Source: Pseudomonas sp. R76 (GTDB taxonomy: Bacteria > Pseudomonadota > Gammaproteobacteria > Pseudomonadales > Pseudomonadaceae). From it: a stretch of 64,000 nucleotides of DNA. Where the stretch lies: the NCBI RefSeq assembly GCF_009834565.1, contig NZ_CP019428.1, positions 6,572,001 to 6,636,000 on the forward strand, read 5' to 3'. A program made the translations under genes and the position numbers. This document shows positions 48,048 to 56,324 of this stretch, one piece after another. The notes beneath the pieces are model-generated. The model did not search any database. It saw only the letters and a list, made by a program, of their open reading frames with translations, and was not told the origin of the DNA. The stretch's first letter is position 1; each line of letters opens with the position of its first letter.

Positions 48048-48793
48048 TCACGACGCGCCACAAACTGACGCGTTATGGCACCAGCCTCGCCGTCGTGCTG
48101 GGCGTGCATGCCGTCGCGATCATCATCGCGCTTCAATGGTCCGCGCCGCACCAGGTGACGTTGCCACCGGCCGCCATGGTCATCGACCTGGCGCCGCTGC
48201 CGGCACCGCCGCCTCCGGCGCCGCCAAAGGTGGTCACGCCGCCGCAGCCGCCTGCCCCGGTGGAAGAGCTGCCCCTGCCGAAACTGGCCGAGGCACCCAA
48301 GCCAACGATCCAGGTGCCCAAGCCGGTCAAGCCCAAGCCCAAACCTCAGCCGCCAAAGCCTGTGGAGAAGAAGCCCGAGCCGCCCAAGGAAAAACCTTCC
48401 GAGGACCCGCCGAGCGAAACCCCGCAGACCAACGCACCAGCAGAAAAATCCGCCCAACCGGTGCCCGGCCCATCGCCAGCACAGGTCGCGGCCAAAGCGT
48501 CCTGGGAAGGCACCTTGCTGGCGCACTTGCAGAAGTACAAAAAGTACCCGCCAGGCGCCCAACAGCGTGGCAAGGAAGGCTTGAACCGCCTGCGCTTTGT
48601 GGTCGATGCTGAAGGCAACGTGCTGTCCTACGAGCTGGTGGGCCGCTCCGGCAACGCCGACCTGGACCGTGCAACCCTGGACATGATTCGTCGTGCCCAG
48701 CCACTGCCCAAGCCACCGGCCGACATGTTGAAAGGCGGCAGCGTCGAAATCGTCGCGCCGTTCGTTTACAACATCGAGAAGCGCCGCCGCTAA
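48044..48793 (+). CDS. tonB: Energy transducer TonB
   Basis: A 249-residue protein: N-terminal TM anchor (TSLAVVLGVHAVAIIIALQW, residues 11-30) with the conserved His, a long Pro-rich spacer (residues 50-150, PPPPAPPKV...KPKPKPQPPKP), and the C-terminal TonB domain (about 165-249: LLAHLQKYKKYPPGAQQRGKEG, VSYELVGRSGNADLDRATLDMIRRAQPLPKPP). It spans the periplasm and pulls on TonB boxes of outer-membrane receptors. It overlaps exbD by four bases. Confidence 0.97.
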   Translation: MITTRHKLTRYGTSLAVVLGVHAVAIIIALQWSAPHQVTLPPAAMVIDLAPLPAPPPPAPPKVVTPPQPPAPVEELPLPKLAEAPKPTIQVPKPVKPKPKPQPPKPVEKKPEPPKEKPSEDPPSETPQTNAPAEKSAQPVPGPSPAQVAAKASWEGTLLAHLQKYKKYPPGAQQRGKEGLNRLRFVVDAEGNVLSYELVGRSGNADLDRATLDMIRRAQPLPKPPADMLKGGSVEIVAPFVYNIEKRRR

Positions 48794-48800
48794 GCGGCAA

Positions 48801-48919
48801 ACGGGAGCTGGCTCGTGTAGCAGCTGGCTTGTGTGGGAGCTGGCTTGCCTGCGATAGCATCACCACGGTCTGATGGCTAGATCGAGGTGTCTGTATCGCG
48901 GGCAAGCCAGCTCCCACAT
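48801..48919. repeat. REP pair with two stacked extra heads
   Basis: GGGAGCTGGCTCGTGTAGCA, then GCTGGCTTGTGTGGGAGCTG and GCTTGCCTGCGA: three REP heads about 16-17 bases apart in a row. They precede a normal reverse arm CGGGCAAGCCAGCTCCCACA near 48899-48918. Confidence 0.88.
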
Positions 48920-49057
48920 TTGATTTAATTGCCTCTAAAAACCCATCTTTCAGCTAAATCCTCCGCACTCCCCGCTCAATCCCCACCAAAGTTCTGATAA
49001 CGTGCGTCTATCGATTGCAGCCGGTATGCTTGGCTCGCAACCTCATGGACGCCCGCT

Positions 49058-49978
49058 ATGACTCTTACAGAATTACGCTACATCGTGACCCTCGCCCAAG
49101 AGCAGCACTTCGGCCACGCGGCCGAGCGTTGCCACGTCAGCCAGCCGACGCTGTCGGTGGGTGTGAAAAAGCTTGAAGACGAACTCGGTGTGCTGATTTT
49201 CGAGCGCAGCAAGAGCGCCGTGCGCCTCACGCCAGTGGGCGAAGGCATTGTCGCCCAGGCCCAAAAGGTGCTGGAACAAGCCCAAAGCATTCGCGAGCTG
49301 GCCCAGGCCGGCAAGAACCAGCTGACCGCACCGCTCAAAGTCGGCGCCATCTACACCGTCGGCCCGTACCTGTTCCCGCACTTGATTCCGCAACTGCACC
49401 GAGTCGCGCCGCAGATGCCGCTGTATATCGAAGAAAACTTCACCCACGTACTGCGCGACAAACTGCGCAACGGTGAGCTGGACGCGATCATCATCGCCCT
49501 GCCGTTCAACGAGGCGGACGTGCTGACCCTGCCGCTCTACGACGAGCCGTTCTACGTGTTGATGCCGGCCTCCCACCCGTGGACGCAGAAAGACACCATC
49601 GACGCCGGCCTGCTCAACGACAAGAGCCTGCTGCTGCTCGGCGAAGGCCACTGCTTCCGCGATCAGGTACTCGAAGCCTGCCCGACGCTGACCAAGGGCA
49701 ACGACGGCGCCAAGCACACCACCGTGGAATCCAGCTCCCTGGAAACCATTCGCCACATGGTGGCTTCCGGCCTGGGTATTTCGATCCTGCCGCTGTCGGC
49801 CGTGGACAGCCATCACTACGCCCCCGGCGTGATCGAAGTGCGCCCACTCACGCCACCGGTGCCGTTCCGCACCGTGGCCATCGCCTGGCGCGCCAGCTTC
49901 CCACGCCCGAAAGCCATTGAAATCCTGGCCGACTCGATCCGCCTGTGTTCGGTGGCCAAGCCGCCTGCTGCGAGCTAA
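49058..49978 (+). CDS. oxyR: Hydrogen peroxide sensor OxyR
   Basis: A 306-residue LysR-type regulator. The winged HTH is MTLTELRYIVTLAQEQHFGHAAERCHVSQPTLSVGVKKLE. The redox-active cysteines are C199 and C208 (GEGHCFRDQVLEACP), the same numbering as E. coli OxyR. On oxidation by H2O2 the disulfide form activates catalase and alkyl hydroperoxide reductase genes. recG follows eight bases after the stop, as in other pseudomonads, so both are probably co-transcribed. Confidence 0.97.
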   Translation: MTLTELRYIVTLAQEQHFGHAAERCHVSQPTLSVGVKKLEDELGVLIFERSKSAVRLTPVGEGIVAQAQKVLEQAQSIRELAQAGKNQLTAPLKVGAIYTVGPYLFPHLIPQLHRVAPQMPLYIEENFTHVLRDKLRNGELDAIIIALPFNEADVLTLPLYDEPFYVLMPASHPWTQKDTIDAGLLNDKSLLLLGEGHCFRDQVLEACPTLTKGNDGAKHTTVESSSLETIRHMVASGLGISILPLSAVDSHHYAPGVIEVRPLTPPVPFRTVAIAWRASFPRPKAIEILADSIRLCSVAKPPAAS

Positions 49979-49986
49979 GTAAACGT

Positions 49987-52062
49987 ATGACCGAGTTGTC
50001 GCAGGTGTCGGTAACCGCACTCAAGGGTGTTGGTGAGGCCATGGCCGAAAAGTTGGCCAAGGTCGGCCTGGAGAACCTCCAAGATGTGCTGTTTCACCTG
50101 CCCCTGCGCTATCAGGACCGCACCCGCGTAGTGCCCATCGGCCATTTGCGCCCTGGGCAAGACGCGGTGGTCGAAGGCACCGTCAGTGGCGCTGACGTAG
50201 TGATGGGCAAGCGCCGCAGCCTGGTCGTGCGCCTGCAGGACGGCACCGGCGGCCTGAGCCTGCGCTTCTATCATTTCAGCAACGCACAAAAGGAAGGCCT
50301 CAAGCGCGGCACTCGCGTGCGCTGCTACGGTGAGGCGCGGCCTGGCGCGTCGGGCCTGGAGATTTACCACCCGGAATACCGCGCCATTACCGGTGACGAG
50401 CCGCCGCCGGTGGACACGACCCTCACGCCGATCTACCCGCTGACCGAAGGCCTGACCCAACAACGCCTACGCCAATTGTGCATGCAGACCCTGACGATGC
50501 TCGGCCCGAAAAGCCTGCCCGACTGGCTGCCGGTGGAGCTGGCCCGCGACTACCAACTGGCGCCGCTGGACGATGCAATCCGCTACCTGCATCACCCGCC
50601 CGCCGACGCCGATGTCGACGAACTCGCGCTGGGTCATCACTGGGCACAGCATCGCCTGGCCTTCGAAGAACTGCTGACGCATCAACTGTCCCAACAGCGC
50701 CTGCGCGAAAGCATGCGCTCTCTGCGCGCGCCGGCGATGCCCAAGGCCACGCGCCTGCCTGCGCAATACCTGGCCAACCTCGGCTTCGCGCCGACCGGCG
50801 CCCAGCAGCGGGTTGGCAATGAAATCGCCTATGACCTGAGCCAGCACGAACCGATGCTGCGCCTGATCCAGGGCGACGTGGGCGCGGGCAAGACTGTGGT
50901 TGCCGCCCTCGCCGCCTTGCAAGCGCTGGAAGCCGGCTACCAAGTGGCGCTGATGGCGCCCACCGAGATTCTTGCCGAACAGCACTTCATCACCTTCAAG
51001 CGCTGGCTCGAACCCTTGGGCCTGGAAGTGGCGTGGCTGGCCGGCAAGCTCAAGGGCAAGGTCCGCGCGGCAGCGCTGGAACAAATCGCCGGTGGCGCAC
51101 CGATGGTGGTCGGCACCCACGCACTGTTCCAGGACGAAGTGCAGTTCAAGAACCTCGCACTCGTGATCATCGACGAACAGCACCGTTTCGGCGTGCAGCA
51201 ACGTTTGGCCCTGCGCCAGAAAGGCGTCGGCGGGCGGATGAACCCGCACCAGTTGATCATGACCGCCACGCCGATCCCGCGCACCCTGGCGATGAGCGCC
51301 TATGCCGACCTCGATACCTCGATCCTCGATGAACTGCCGCCCGGCCGTACCCCGGTCAACACCGTGCTGGTCACCGACACCCGGCGCGTGGAAGTGATCG
51401 AGCGCGTGCGTGGCGCCTGCGCGGAAGGCCGCCAGGCGTACTGGGTGTGCACGCTGATTGAAGAGTCCGAAGAGCTGACCTGCCAGGCCGCCGAAACCAC
51501 CTTTGAAGACCTCACCAGTGCGCTGGGTGAGCTCAAGGTAGGGCTGATCCACGGCCGCATGAAGCCCGCAGAAAAAGCCGCCGTCATGGCCGAGTTCAAG
51601 GCCGGCAACCTGCAGCTGCTGGTGGCCACCACGGTGATCGAAGTCGGCGTGGACGTGCCGAATGCCAGCCTGATGATTATCGAAAACCCCGAGCGCCTGG
51701 GCCTCGCGCAGCTGCACCAATTGCGCGGCCGCGTCGGCCGGGGCAGTGCCGCCAGCCACTGCGTGCTGCTCTACCATCCGCCGCTGTCACAGATTGGCCG
51801 GCAGCGCCTGGGCATCATGCGTGAAACCAACGACGGTTTTGTCATCGCCGAAAAAGACCTGGAGCTGCGCGGCCCCGGCGAAATGCTCGGCACTCGCCAG
51901 ACCGGGCTGCTGCAGTTCAAGGTTGCCGACCTGATGCGCGACGCCGACCTGTTGCCCGCCGTGCGTGACGCGGCGCAAGCACTGCTCGAACGCTGGCCGG
52001 AACATGTCAGCCCGTTACTGGATCGCTGGCTACGGCATGGGCAGCAATACGGCCAAGTGTGA
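49987..52062 (+). CDS. recG: ATP-dependent DNA helicase RecG
   Basis: A 691-residue superfamily 2 helicase. The N-terminal wedge/OB domain (residues 1-190) has LKGVGEAMAEKLAKVGLENLQDVLFHLPLRYQDRT; helicase motifs are GDVGAGKTVVAALAAL (I), DEQHRFGVQQR (II), MTATPIPRTLAM (III), and VATTVIEVGVDVPNASLM with HQLRGRVGRG (V/VI). It remodels stalled forks and Holliday junctions. ATG 49987 (MTELSQVSVTALKG) is preferred; the frame extends 14 codons into oxyR. Confidence 0.97.
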   Translation: MTELSQVSVTALKGVGEAMAEKLAKVGLENLQDVLFHLPLRYQDRTRVVPIGHLRPGQDAVVEGTVSGADVVMGKRRSLVVRLQDGTGGLSLRFYHFSNAQKEGLKRGTRVRCYGEARPGASGLEIYHPEYRAITGDEPPPVDTTLTPIYPLTEGLTQQRLRQLCMQTLTMLGPKSLPDWLPVELARDYQLAPLDDAIRYLHHPPADADVDELALGHHWAQHRLAFEELLTHQLSQQRLRESMRSLRAPAMPKATRLPAQYLANLGFAPTGAQQRVGNEIAYDLSQHEPMLRLIQGDVGAGKTVVAALAALQALEAGYQVALMAPTEILAEQHFITFKRWLEPLGLEVAWLAGKLKGKVRAAALEQIAGGAPMVVGTHALFQDEVQFKNLALVIIDEQHRFGVQQRLALRQKGVGGRMNPHQLIMTATPIPRTLAMSAYADLDTSILDELPPGRTPVNTVLVTDTRRVEVIERVRGACAEGRQAYWVCTLIEESEELTCQAAETTFEDLTSALGELKVGLIHGRMKPAEKAAVMAEFKAGNLQLLVATTVIEVGVDVPNASLMIIENPERLGLAQLHQLRGRVGRGSAASHCVLLYHPPLSQIGRQRLGIMRETNDGFVIAEKDLELRGPGEMLGTRQTGLLQFKVADLMRDADLLPAVRDAAQALLERWPEHVSPLLDRWLRHGQQYGQV

Positions 52063-52139
52063 CGCCTGACTCACTTAGTCGACCAACAGTTGTATCAAGC
52101 TGGTTATACTTCGTTGACTGTACGCAATTGGATCAGGCC

Positions 52140-53540
52140 ATGTCAGAAGTAGCCCTCGCCACAGCCCCACTGACCGCCCCGCCGGTCATTCGGGCTCTGC
52201 TCGCAAAGCTCGCCATCCCCTACACGGAAGTCGCCGAACAGGCTGGCCTGAATCCCGCGCGAAAGGTCCAGGCGGTGCTGCTGGAAGATGCCGTTGGCGC
52301 ACTCATGGTGCTGTTCCCGCAGAGCCAGTTGCTCGACCTCAATCGCCTCGCCGAACTGACCGGCCGCCGCCTCATAGCGGTGTCACCGGACCGCGTCGAG
52401 CGCATGCTGGCCAAGCATGACCTGAGCCTGCTGCCGGGCCTGCCCGCGCTGACCAGCTCGCCGTGCCTGTACGAAGGCAGCCTGCTCAGCGAGCCGAGCC
52501 TGCTGGTGCATTCGGGTGAAGCCGGGCTGCTGCTCGAAATCGCCAGCGACGACTTCAAGACCATGCTCACCAAGGCCAGCGCCGGTCACTTCGGCGAGCC
52601 CTTGAGCAACATCCGCCCCAACCTCGACCGCCCGAATGATGACCGCGAGGAAATCACCCAGGCGATGCAGGCCTTCACCGCCCGCCGCATCCAGCAACGT
52701 CTGGAAGCAACCATCGAGATTCCGCCGCTGGCCGACACCGCGCAGAAGATCATCAAGCTGCGCGTCGACCCCAACGCCACCATCGATGACATCACCGGCG
52801 TGGTGGAAACCGACCCGGCCCTGGCCGCCCAGGTGGTGAGTTGGGCCGCGTCGCCGTACTACGCCTCGCCCGGCAAGATTCGTTCAGTGGAAGACGCCAT
52901 CGTGCGTGTGCTGGGCTTTGACCTGGTGATCAATTTGGCGCTGGGCCTGGCCCTGGGTAAAACCCTGAGCCTGCCCAAAGACCACCCGCACCAGTCCACG
53001 CCGTACTGGCACCAGTCGATCTACACCGCCGCCGTGATCGAAGGCCTGACCCGCGCCATGCCGCGCGCCCAGCGCCCGGAAGCCGGCCTGACTTACCTGG
53101 CCGGCCTGCTGCACAACTTCGGTTACCTGCTGCTGGCCCACGTGTTCCCGCCGCACTTCTCGCTGATCTGCCGCCACTTGGAGGTCAACCCGCACCTGTG
53201 CCACAGCTATGTCGAGCAACACTTGCTGGGCATCAGCCGCGAACAGATCGGCGCCTGGCTGATGCGCTACTGGGACATGCCGGACGAACTGTCCAGCGCC
53301 CTGCGCTTCCAGCACGATCCGACCTACGACGGGCAATATGCCGAGTACCCGAACCTGGTGTGCCTGGCCGTGCGCCTGCTGCGCAGCCGTGGCATCGGTT
53401 CCGGGCCGGATGAAGCGATCCCGGACGCATTGCTTGAGCGTTTGGGCTTGAGCCGTGACAAGGCTGACGAAGTGGTCGGCAAGGTGTTGGATGCCGAGGT
53501 GCTGTTGCGTGAGCTGGCATCGCAGTTCAGCCAGGGCTAA
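52140..53540 (+). CDS. YbaK/aaRS-associated-like plus HDOD domain protein
   Basis: A 466-residue protein. Residues about 10-160 resemble the YbaK/ProRS editing fold (VIRALLAKLAIPYTEVAEQ, KVQAVLLEDAVGALMVLFPQSQLLDLNRLAELTGRR). Residues about 215-420 form an HDOD domain (IPPLADTAQKIIKLRVDPNATIDDITGVVETDPALAAQVVSWA, LTYLAGLLHNFGYLLLAHVFP). HDOD proteins serve in signalling, often with c-di-GMP pathways; catalytic HD residues are not evident. ATG 52140 follows GGATCAGG; the frame also opens at 52059, overlapping recG. Confidence 0.9.
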   Translation: MSEVALATAPLTAPPVIRALLAKLAIPYTEVAEQAGLNPARKVQAVLLEDAVGALMVLFPQSQLLDLNRLAELTGRRLIAVSPDRVERMLAKHDLSLLPGLPALTSSPCLYEGSLLSEPSLLVHSGEAGLLLEIASDDFKTMLTKASAGHFGEPLSNIRPNLDRPNDDREEITQAMQAFTARRIQQRLEATIEIPPLADTAQKIIKLRVDPNATIDDITGVVETDPALAAQVVSWAASPYYASPGKIRSVEDAIVRVLGFDLVINLALGLALGKTLSLPKDHPHQSTPYWHQSIYTAAVIEGLTRAMPRAQRPEAGLTYLAGLLHNFGYLLLAHVFPPHFSLICRHLEVNPHLCHSYVEQHLLGISREQIGAWLMRYWDMPDELSSALRFQHDPTYDGQYAEYPNLVCLAVRLLRSRGIGSGPDEAIPDALLERLGLSRDKADEVVGKVLDAEVLLRELASQFSQG

Positions 53541-53561
53541 CTGTTTCGCCTGATAAACCGT

Positions 53562-53645
53562 TATCGCAGGCAAGCCAGCTCCCACATTCGACCCAGTTCC
53601 CCCTTTGGAATGCAGTCATATGTGGGAGCTGGCTTGCCTGCGATG
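53562..53645. repeat. REP pair in reversed orientation
   Basis: ATCGCAGGCAAGCCAGCTCC (53563) and GGAGCTGGCTTGCCTGCGAT (ending 53644) are perfect reverse complements but face outward, i.e. tail-to-tail relative to the other REP pairs here. Confidence 0.9.
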
Positions 53646-53675
53646 AATTCAATTCGGTACACCTGAATAACCCCC

Positions 53676-53806
53676 TCAAACCTTCTTCTTTTTCTCCGAC
53701 TTCAGATACGTGGTCAGCACCGGGCTGCCTTGGATCTGGATCGATTTGTCCTGAATCGCACCAAGAACACCCGCTAATTATTAGTCGCCTACAAGGTAGG
53801 CGAAAG
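53676..53806 (-). pseudogene. Decayed 3' fragment of an SCP2-like paralogue
   Basis: On the minus strand this reads GAIQDKSIQIQGSPVL then TTYLKSEKKKKV and a stop. It matches the C-terminus of the intact gene at 55820 (TGIQDKSIQIKGNPALVIWF..LTKYLKPRKKKVG) except for about seven missing residues. Nucleotide similarity continues to about 53806 (TCGCCT...GGCGAA), but with an in-frame TAA and a one-base insertion. No start region remains. The two RTX-like genes lie between this fragment and the intact copy. Confidence 0.75.
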
Positions 53807-53880
53807 CAACTTTGACACACATACTGCAATGAAAGTCATTAAACCTACATACCTTTGAAACAATGAGAAGCATATAGCGC

Positions 53881-53909
53881 GGAACGCTCGGAAGTTATCT
53901 ACCCACATA
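53881..53909 (+). promoter_or_regulatory. hrp-box-like promoter before the first RTX-like gene
   Basis: GGAACG (53881-53886), sixteen bases, then CCACATA (53903-53909). The HrpL consensus is GGAACC-N15/17-CCACNNA, so there is one mismatch, at the last base of the -35-like half. It ends 48 bases before the ATG at 53958. No other plausible promoter is evident in the gap. Confidence 0.55.
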
Positions 53910-53957
53910 AGGAATGCAAGTAAACTTTCCTACTAACACAGTTCCGGAATCGCTAAA

Positions 53958-54803
53958 ATGAACTCTATTTCCAATATAGGCGTAAGTATTTATCCACCAC
54001 CAACAGCCACCGCACCGTCTATAAATGTGAACGGCACCCTCACCCCTAGAAGAGACGAATATTGGTCTGTACTGGTGATAACGACTCCGGATCCGAAGGT
54101 GCCAGTTAACGCTGAAGGGCGTGATTACCATCCTGCCTCCGACATAAAGATTTACACAGGGCACGCGGATGATACGATCGACATAAAAGTTATAAACAAC
54201 CGTGTCGTTGCCGTCATCAATGGTATCTCGGTCAAGTTGGACATGGATGCGTCTTCCCTGGGTAAACTGCATATAGAAACCGGCGGCGGCAATGATAAAG
54301 TAACGATAGCCCCTAACGTAAAAGTGGATGTAAATGTTGATACGGGGCCAGGTCAAGACACCGTTAATACGGGAGGTGGCTTCACTGAGGTACGTCTGGG
54401 TGACGGAAACGATAAAGCCAGTCTGGGCCCTGGCGGGGGTGTCTTATACGGTGAAGACGGTGACGACACGCTAGAGGGCGGGACTGGCAACAACTTCCTT
54501 CTAGCTGGCGCAGGGACCAATACTATAAAAGGCGGTACACCAAGCGATTCATCTTCCACCGCGATAGCCGCCGATGGAACAAGGGATAATATCGAGGTTC
54601 GCGACAGCGAAACGTCCATTCAGATCAAGGCCCAATTTACATCAATACGGTTACACCGCGAGTTCGATGTCCTACTCGATATTTATGAAAGTGCCGGTAA
54701 TACTGAACTCATCGAGGACAAGAATTCCACTGGATGGGTGAATTACACACGTCGGAACGACCCCACTAAGGACCGTCGAATACGCGCAAACGCACCAGAC
54801 TAA
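53958..54803 (+). CDS. Small RTX-repeat protein 1, candidate type III-secreted
   Basis: A 281-residue protein, lower in GC than its neighbours (ATA and AGA codons are common). Residues 1-35 are rich in Ser, Pro, Ile and Thr (MNSISNIGVSIYPPPTATAP) with no acidic residue before Asp33. Residues 60-105 form a beta-rich segment (SDIKIYTGHADDTIDIKVIN, VVAVINGISVKLDMD). Residues 108-193 carry glycine/aspartate repeats of the hemolysin-type calcium-binding kind (GGGNDKVTI, LGDGNDKAS, YGEDGDDTLEGGTGNN, AGAGTNTIKGG). The C-terminus (200-281) has no known domain and does not look like a type I secretion signal; no ABC exporter genes adjoin. Cys is absent. ATG 53958 has GGAA eight bases before it. The partner gene at 54993 is a paralogue. 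The function is unknown. Confidence 0.85.
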   Translation: MNSISNIGVSIYPPPTATAPSINVNGTLTPRRDEYWSVLVITTPDPKVPVNAEGRDYHPASDIKIYTGHADDTIDIKVINNRVVAVINGISVKLDMDASSLGKLHIETGGGNDKVTIAPNVKVDVNVDTGPGQDTVNTGGGFTEVRLGDGNDKASLGPGGGVLYGEDGDDTLEGGTGNNFLLAGAGTNTIKGGTPSDSSSTAIAADGTRDNIEVRDSETSIQIKAQFTSIRLHREFDVLLDIYESAGNTELIEDKNSTGWVNYTRRNDPTKDRRIRANAPD

Positions 54804-54824
54804 ACGCCTCCGACACGAAAGACC

Positions 54825-54847
54825 CTCGGGGCCTTCACAGCCCCGAG
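54825..54847. terminator. Hairpin after RTX-like gene 1
   Basis: CTCGGGGC and GCCCCGAG with a seven-base loop, 22 bases after the stop. It lacks a strong T run but is followed by ATT; probably a terminator, giving the second gene its own transcript. Confidence 0.65.
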
Positions 54848-54883
54848 ATTACAAGAGCCACAACATCCGGAAATGAATAAACC

Positions 54884-54912
54884 GGAACTCCCGCCCTGCA
54901 CTCAGACACACA
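54884..54912 (+). promoter_or_regulatory. hrp-box-like sequence before the second RTX-like gene
   Basis: GGAACT (54884-54889), sixteen bases, then ACACACA (54906-54912), against GGAACC-N16-CCACNNA: two mismatches, of which C to T at position six is a common variant. It ends 80 bases before ATG 54993. Spacing is identical to the element at 53881. Confidence 0.4.
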
Positions 54913-54992
54913 GAGTGCGTATGTCTTCAGTCGCTCATTGCCAAACCCTTTCTTCACTGGGCAATTACCCTATTCCTACTTGGAGCCCTCGT

Positions 54993-55760
54993 ATGACGCT
55001 CATTTCGCCTTCAATTCCTGCACCTATTCCTACAACCTACAATCCACCTGCACCCAAGCAGAAACCTGCCGTTAAGATTGTCCACGGTAGTGATTCAAAA
55101 GGCCCTGTCGTCAGCATTAGCGTTACCCATCAACAGGCCGATATCAGGATTAAAAAAGACGCTAATAACAACGTTGTCGCGTTTATTCACGGCAAACCGT
55201 ATCCGTTAAATATCCCAAACTCCGACCTGAGTACCCTCAACATCACTACAGGCCGCTACCGGGATTATGTACGGATTGATGACAACGTTAAGGTCTATGC
55301 CTACATAAAAACAGGATCCGGTGACGATTTTGTAAAAACGGGAGGCGGCAAGGCTACTGTGGAAGCAGGCCCTGGTGACGACCACGTACAACTCAGCACG
55401 GGTGGAGGACTCGTACGCGGCGGACGCGGCAACGATAAAATGTTCGGAGGCACTGGCGAGAGCGTGCTTTATGGCGAAGGCGGAGAAAACTATTATTCCA
55501 CCGACATACCCAAATACTCACCCGGGCCGACTGCAATATACTCATCAGGAACCGAGGACACGATACGTGCTGACGCTGGCGAAGTGGATATCACGGTTTA
55601 CAGTGGTAAGACCAACATTCAAGTAGGTAAGTCTGCATCGGCCCACGTTCGCCTTTATGGCGGTGCTGACCGCAGCAACATCACCATCGAGAGCCGTCTT
55701 GACGAGAAAAAGGTCACCGTCGAGGGAAAAAAGAAAAACGATAATATTATTTATAAATAA
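54993..55760 (+). CDS. Small RTX-repeat protein 2, candidate type III-secreted paralogue
   Basis: A 255-residue paralogue of the protein at 53958. The N-terminus is MTLISPSIPAPIPTTYNPPA, Pro/Ser/Ile-rich, with the first acidic residue at Asp34. A matching beta-rich segment follows (ADIRIKKDANNNVVAFIHGK, STLNITTGRYRDYVRIDDNV), then glycine/aspartate repeats at about 107-166 (GSGDDFVKTGGG, AGPGDDHVQLSTGGG, GGRGNDKMFGGTG, YGEGGENYYS). The tail (170-255) is beta-rich and ends basic (KKVTVEGKKKNDNIIYK). ATG 54993 is seven bases after GGAG; the frame is open from 54873, but that stretch contains the hrp-like box. Cys is absent. The function is unknown. Confidence 0.85.
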   Translation: MTLISPSIPAPIPTTYNPPAPKQKPAVKIVHGSDSKGPVVSISVTHQQADIRIKKDANNNVVAFIHGKPYPLNIPNSDLSTLNITTGRYRDYVRIDDNVKVYAYIKTGSGDDFVKTGGGKATVEAGPGDDHVQLSTGGGLVRGGRGNDKMFGGTGESVLYGEGGENYYSTDIPKYSPGPTAIYSSGTEDTIRADAGEVDITVYSGKTNIQVGKSASAHVRLYGGADRSNITIESRLDEKKVTVEGKKKNDNIIYK

Positions 55761-55785
55761 AATGCACTTACTTGATAGCAGTTGC

Positions 55786-55806
55786 CCGGGGCACGCGACG
55801 CCCCGA
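55786..55806. terminator. Hairpin after RTX-like gene 2
   Basis: CGGGGC and GCCCCG arms around a seven-base loop, in the same position and of the same type as the hairpin after gene 1, between convergent genes. No T run. Confidence 0.55.
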
Positions 55807-55819
55807 GAACCGAGAACAA

Positions 55820-56200
55820 CTAACCCACCTTCTTCTTGCGCGGCTTCAAATACTTGGTCAACCCCTGGAACCAGATAACCAGCGCCGGATTGCCTTTGAT
55901 CTGGATCGACTTGTCTTGAATCCCCGTCATGAACGCCAGCTGCTTGTTCTTCGCCTGCATCGTGGCGAAGCCGTAGGCGGCATCCTTGAAGGCGATAGCA
56001 AACGCGGGCGCTGGGTGAACACCCGAGCGGCTGGTGATGCGCTGGTCTTTGACGATGAAGTGACGGGCAACCTTGCCGTCGAGGGTCTGCAACTGGAACG
56101 CCAGGTCTTTGTCACCCAGTTGTTGCTGAAAGGCAGGATTGGTGCGGCTGGCTTTGCCCATCATCAGGCCCAGCACCCACAGCAGAAGACGAAATTTCAT
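55820..56200 (-). CDS. SCP2-like small protein
   Basis: A 126-residue protein. The core QLQTLDGKVARHFIVKDQRI ... AFAIAFKDAAYGFATMQAKNKQLAFMTGIQDKSIQIKGNPALVIWF resembles the SCP-2 sterol-transfer fold, especially the AFM(T)GxxxxxIxGNPAL segment. A hydrophobic start (MKFRLLLWVLGLMMG) could act as a membrane anchor. The C-terminus is basic (LKPRKKKVG). ATG 56200 has GAGG eight bases before it. A decayed copy of its 3' half lies at 53676-53806. The physiological role is unknown; lipid binding would be the family expectation. Confidence 0.8.
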   Translation of the reverse strand: MKFRLLLWVLGLMMGKASRTNPAFQQQLGDKDLAFQLQTLDGKVARHFIVKDQRITSRSGVHPAPAFAIAFKDAAYGFATMQAKNKQLAFMTGIQDKSIQIKGNPALVIWFQGLTKYLKPRKKKVG

Positions 56201-56324
56201 GCACACGGCCTCGGTGTAATTATTAAGTGGCCGCAGCAGTGTAACGATTTGCTTAAAGAACGCCACCGATCTCGCGCTTTAGCAGGAGATCGGCTGGCGT
56301 TTAACGCTTATAGCAACATGTTAC

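Noticed and set aside
53958..55760. Classical RTX toxin or type I-secreted adhesin
   Set aside because: Proteins are under 300 residues, lack a recognisable C-terminal type I signal and have no adjacent ABC/MFP export genes, so I describe only RTX-like repeats.
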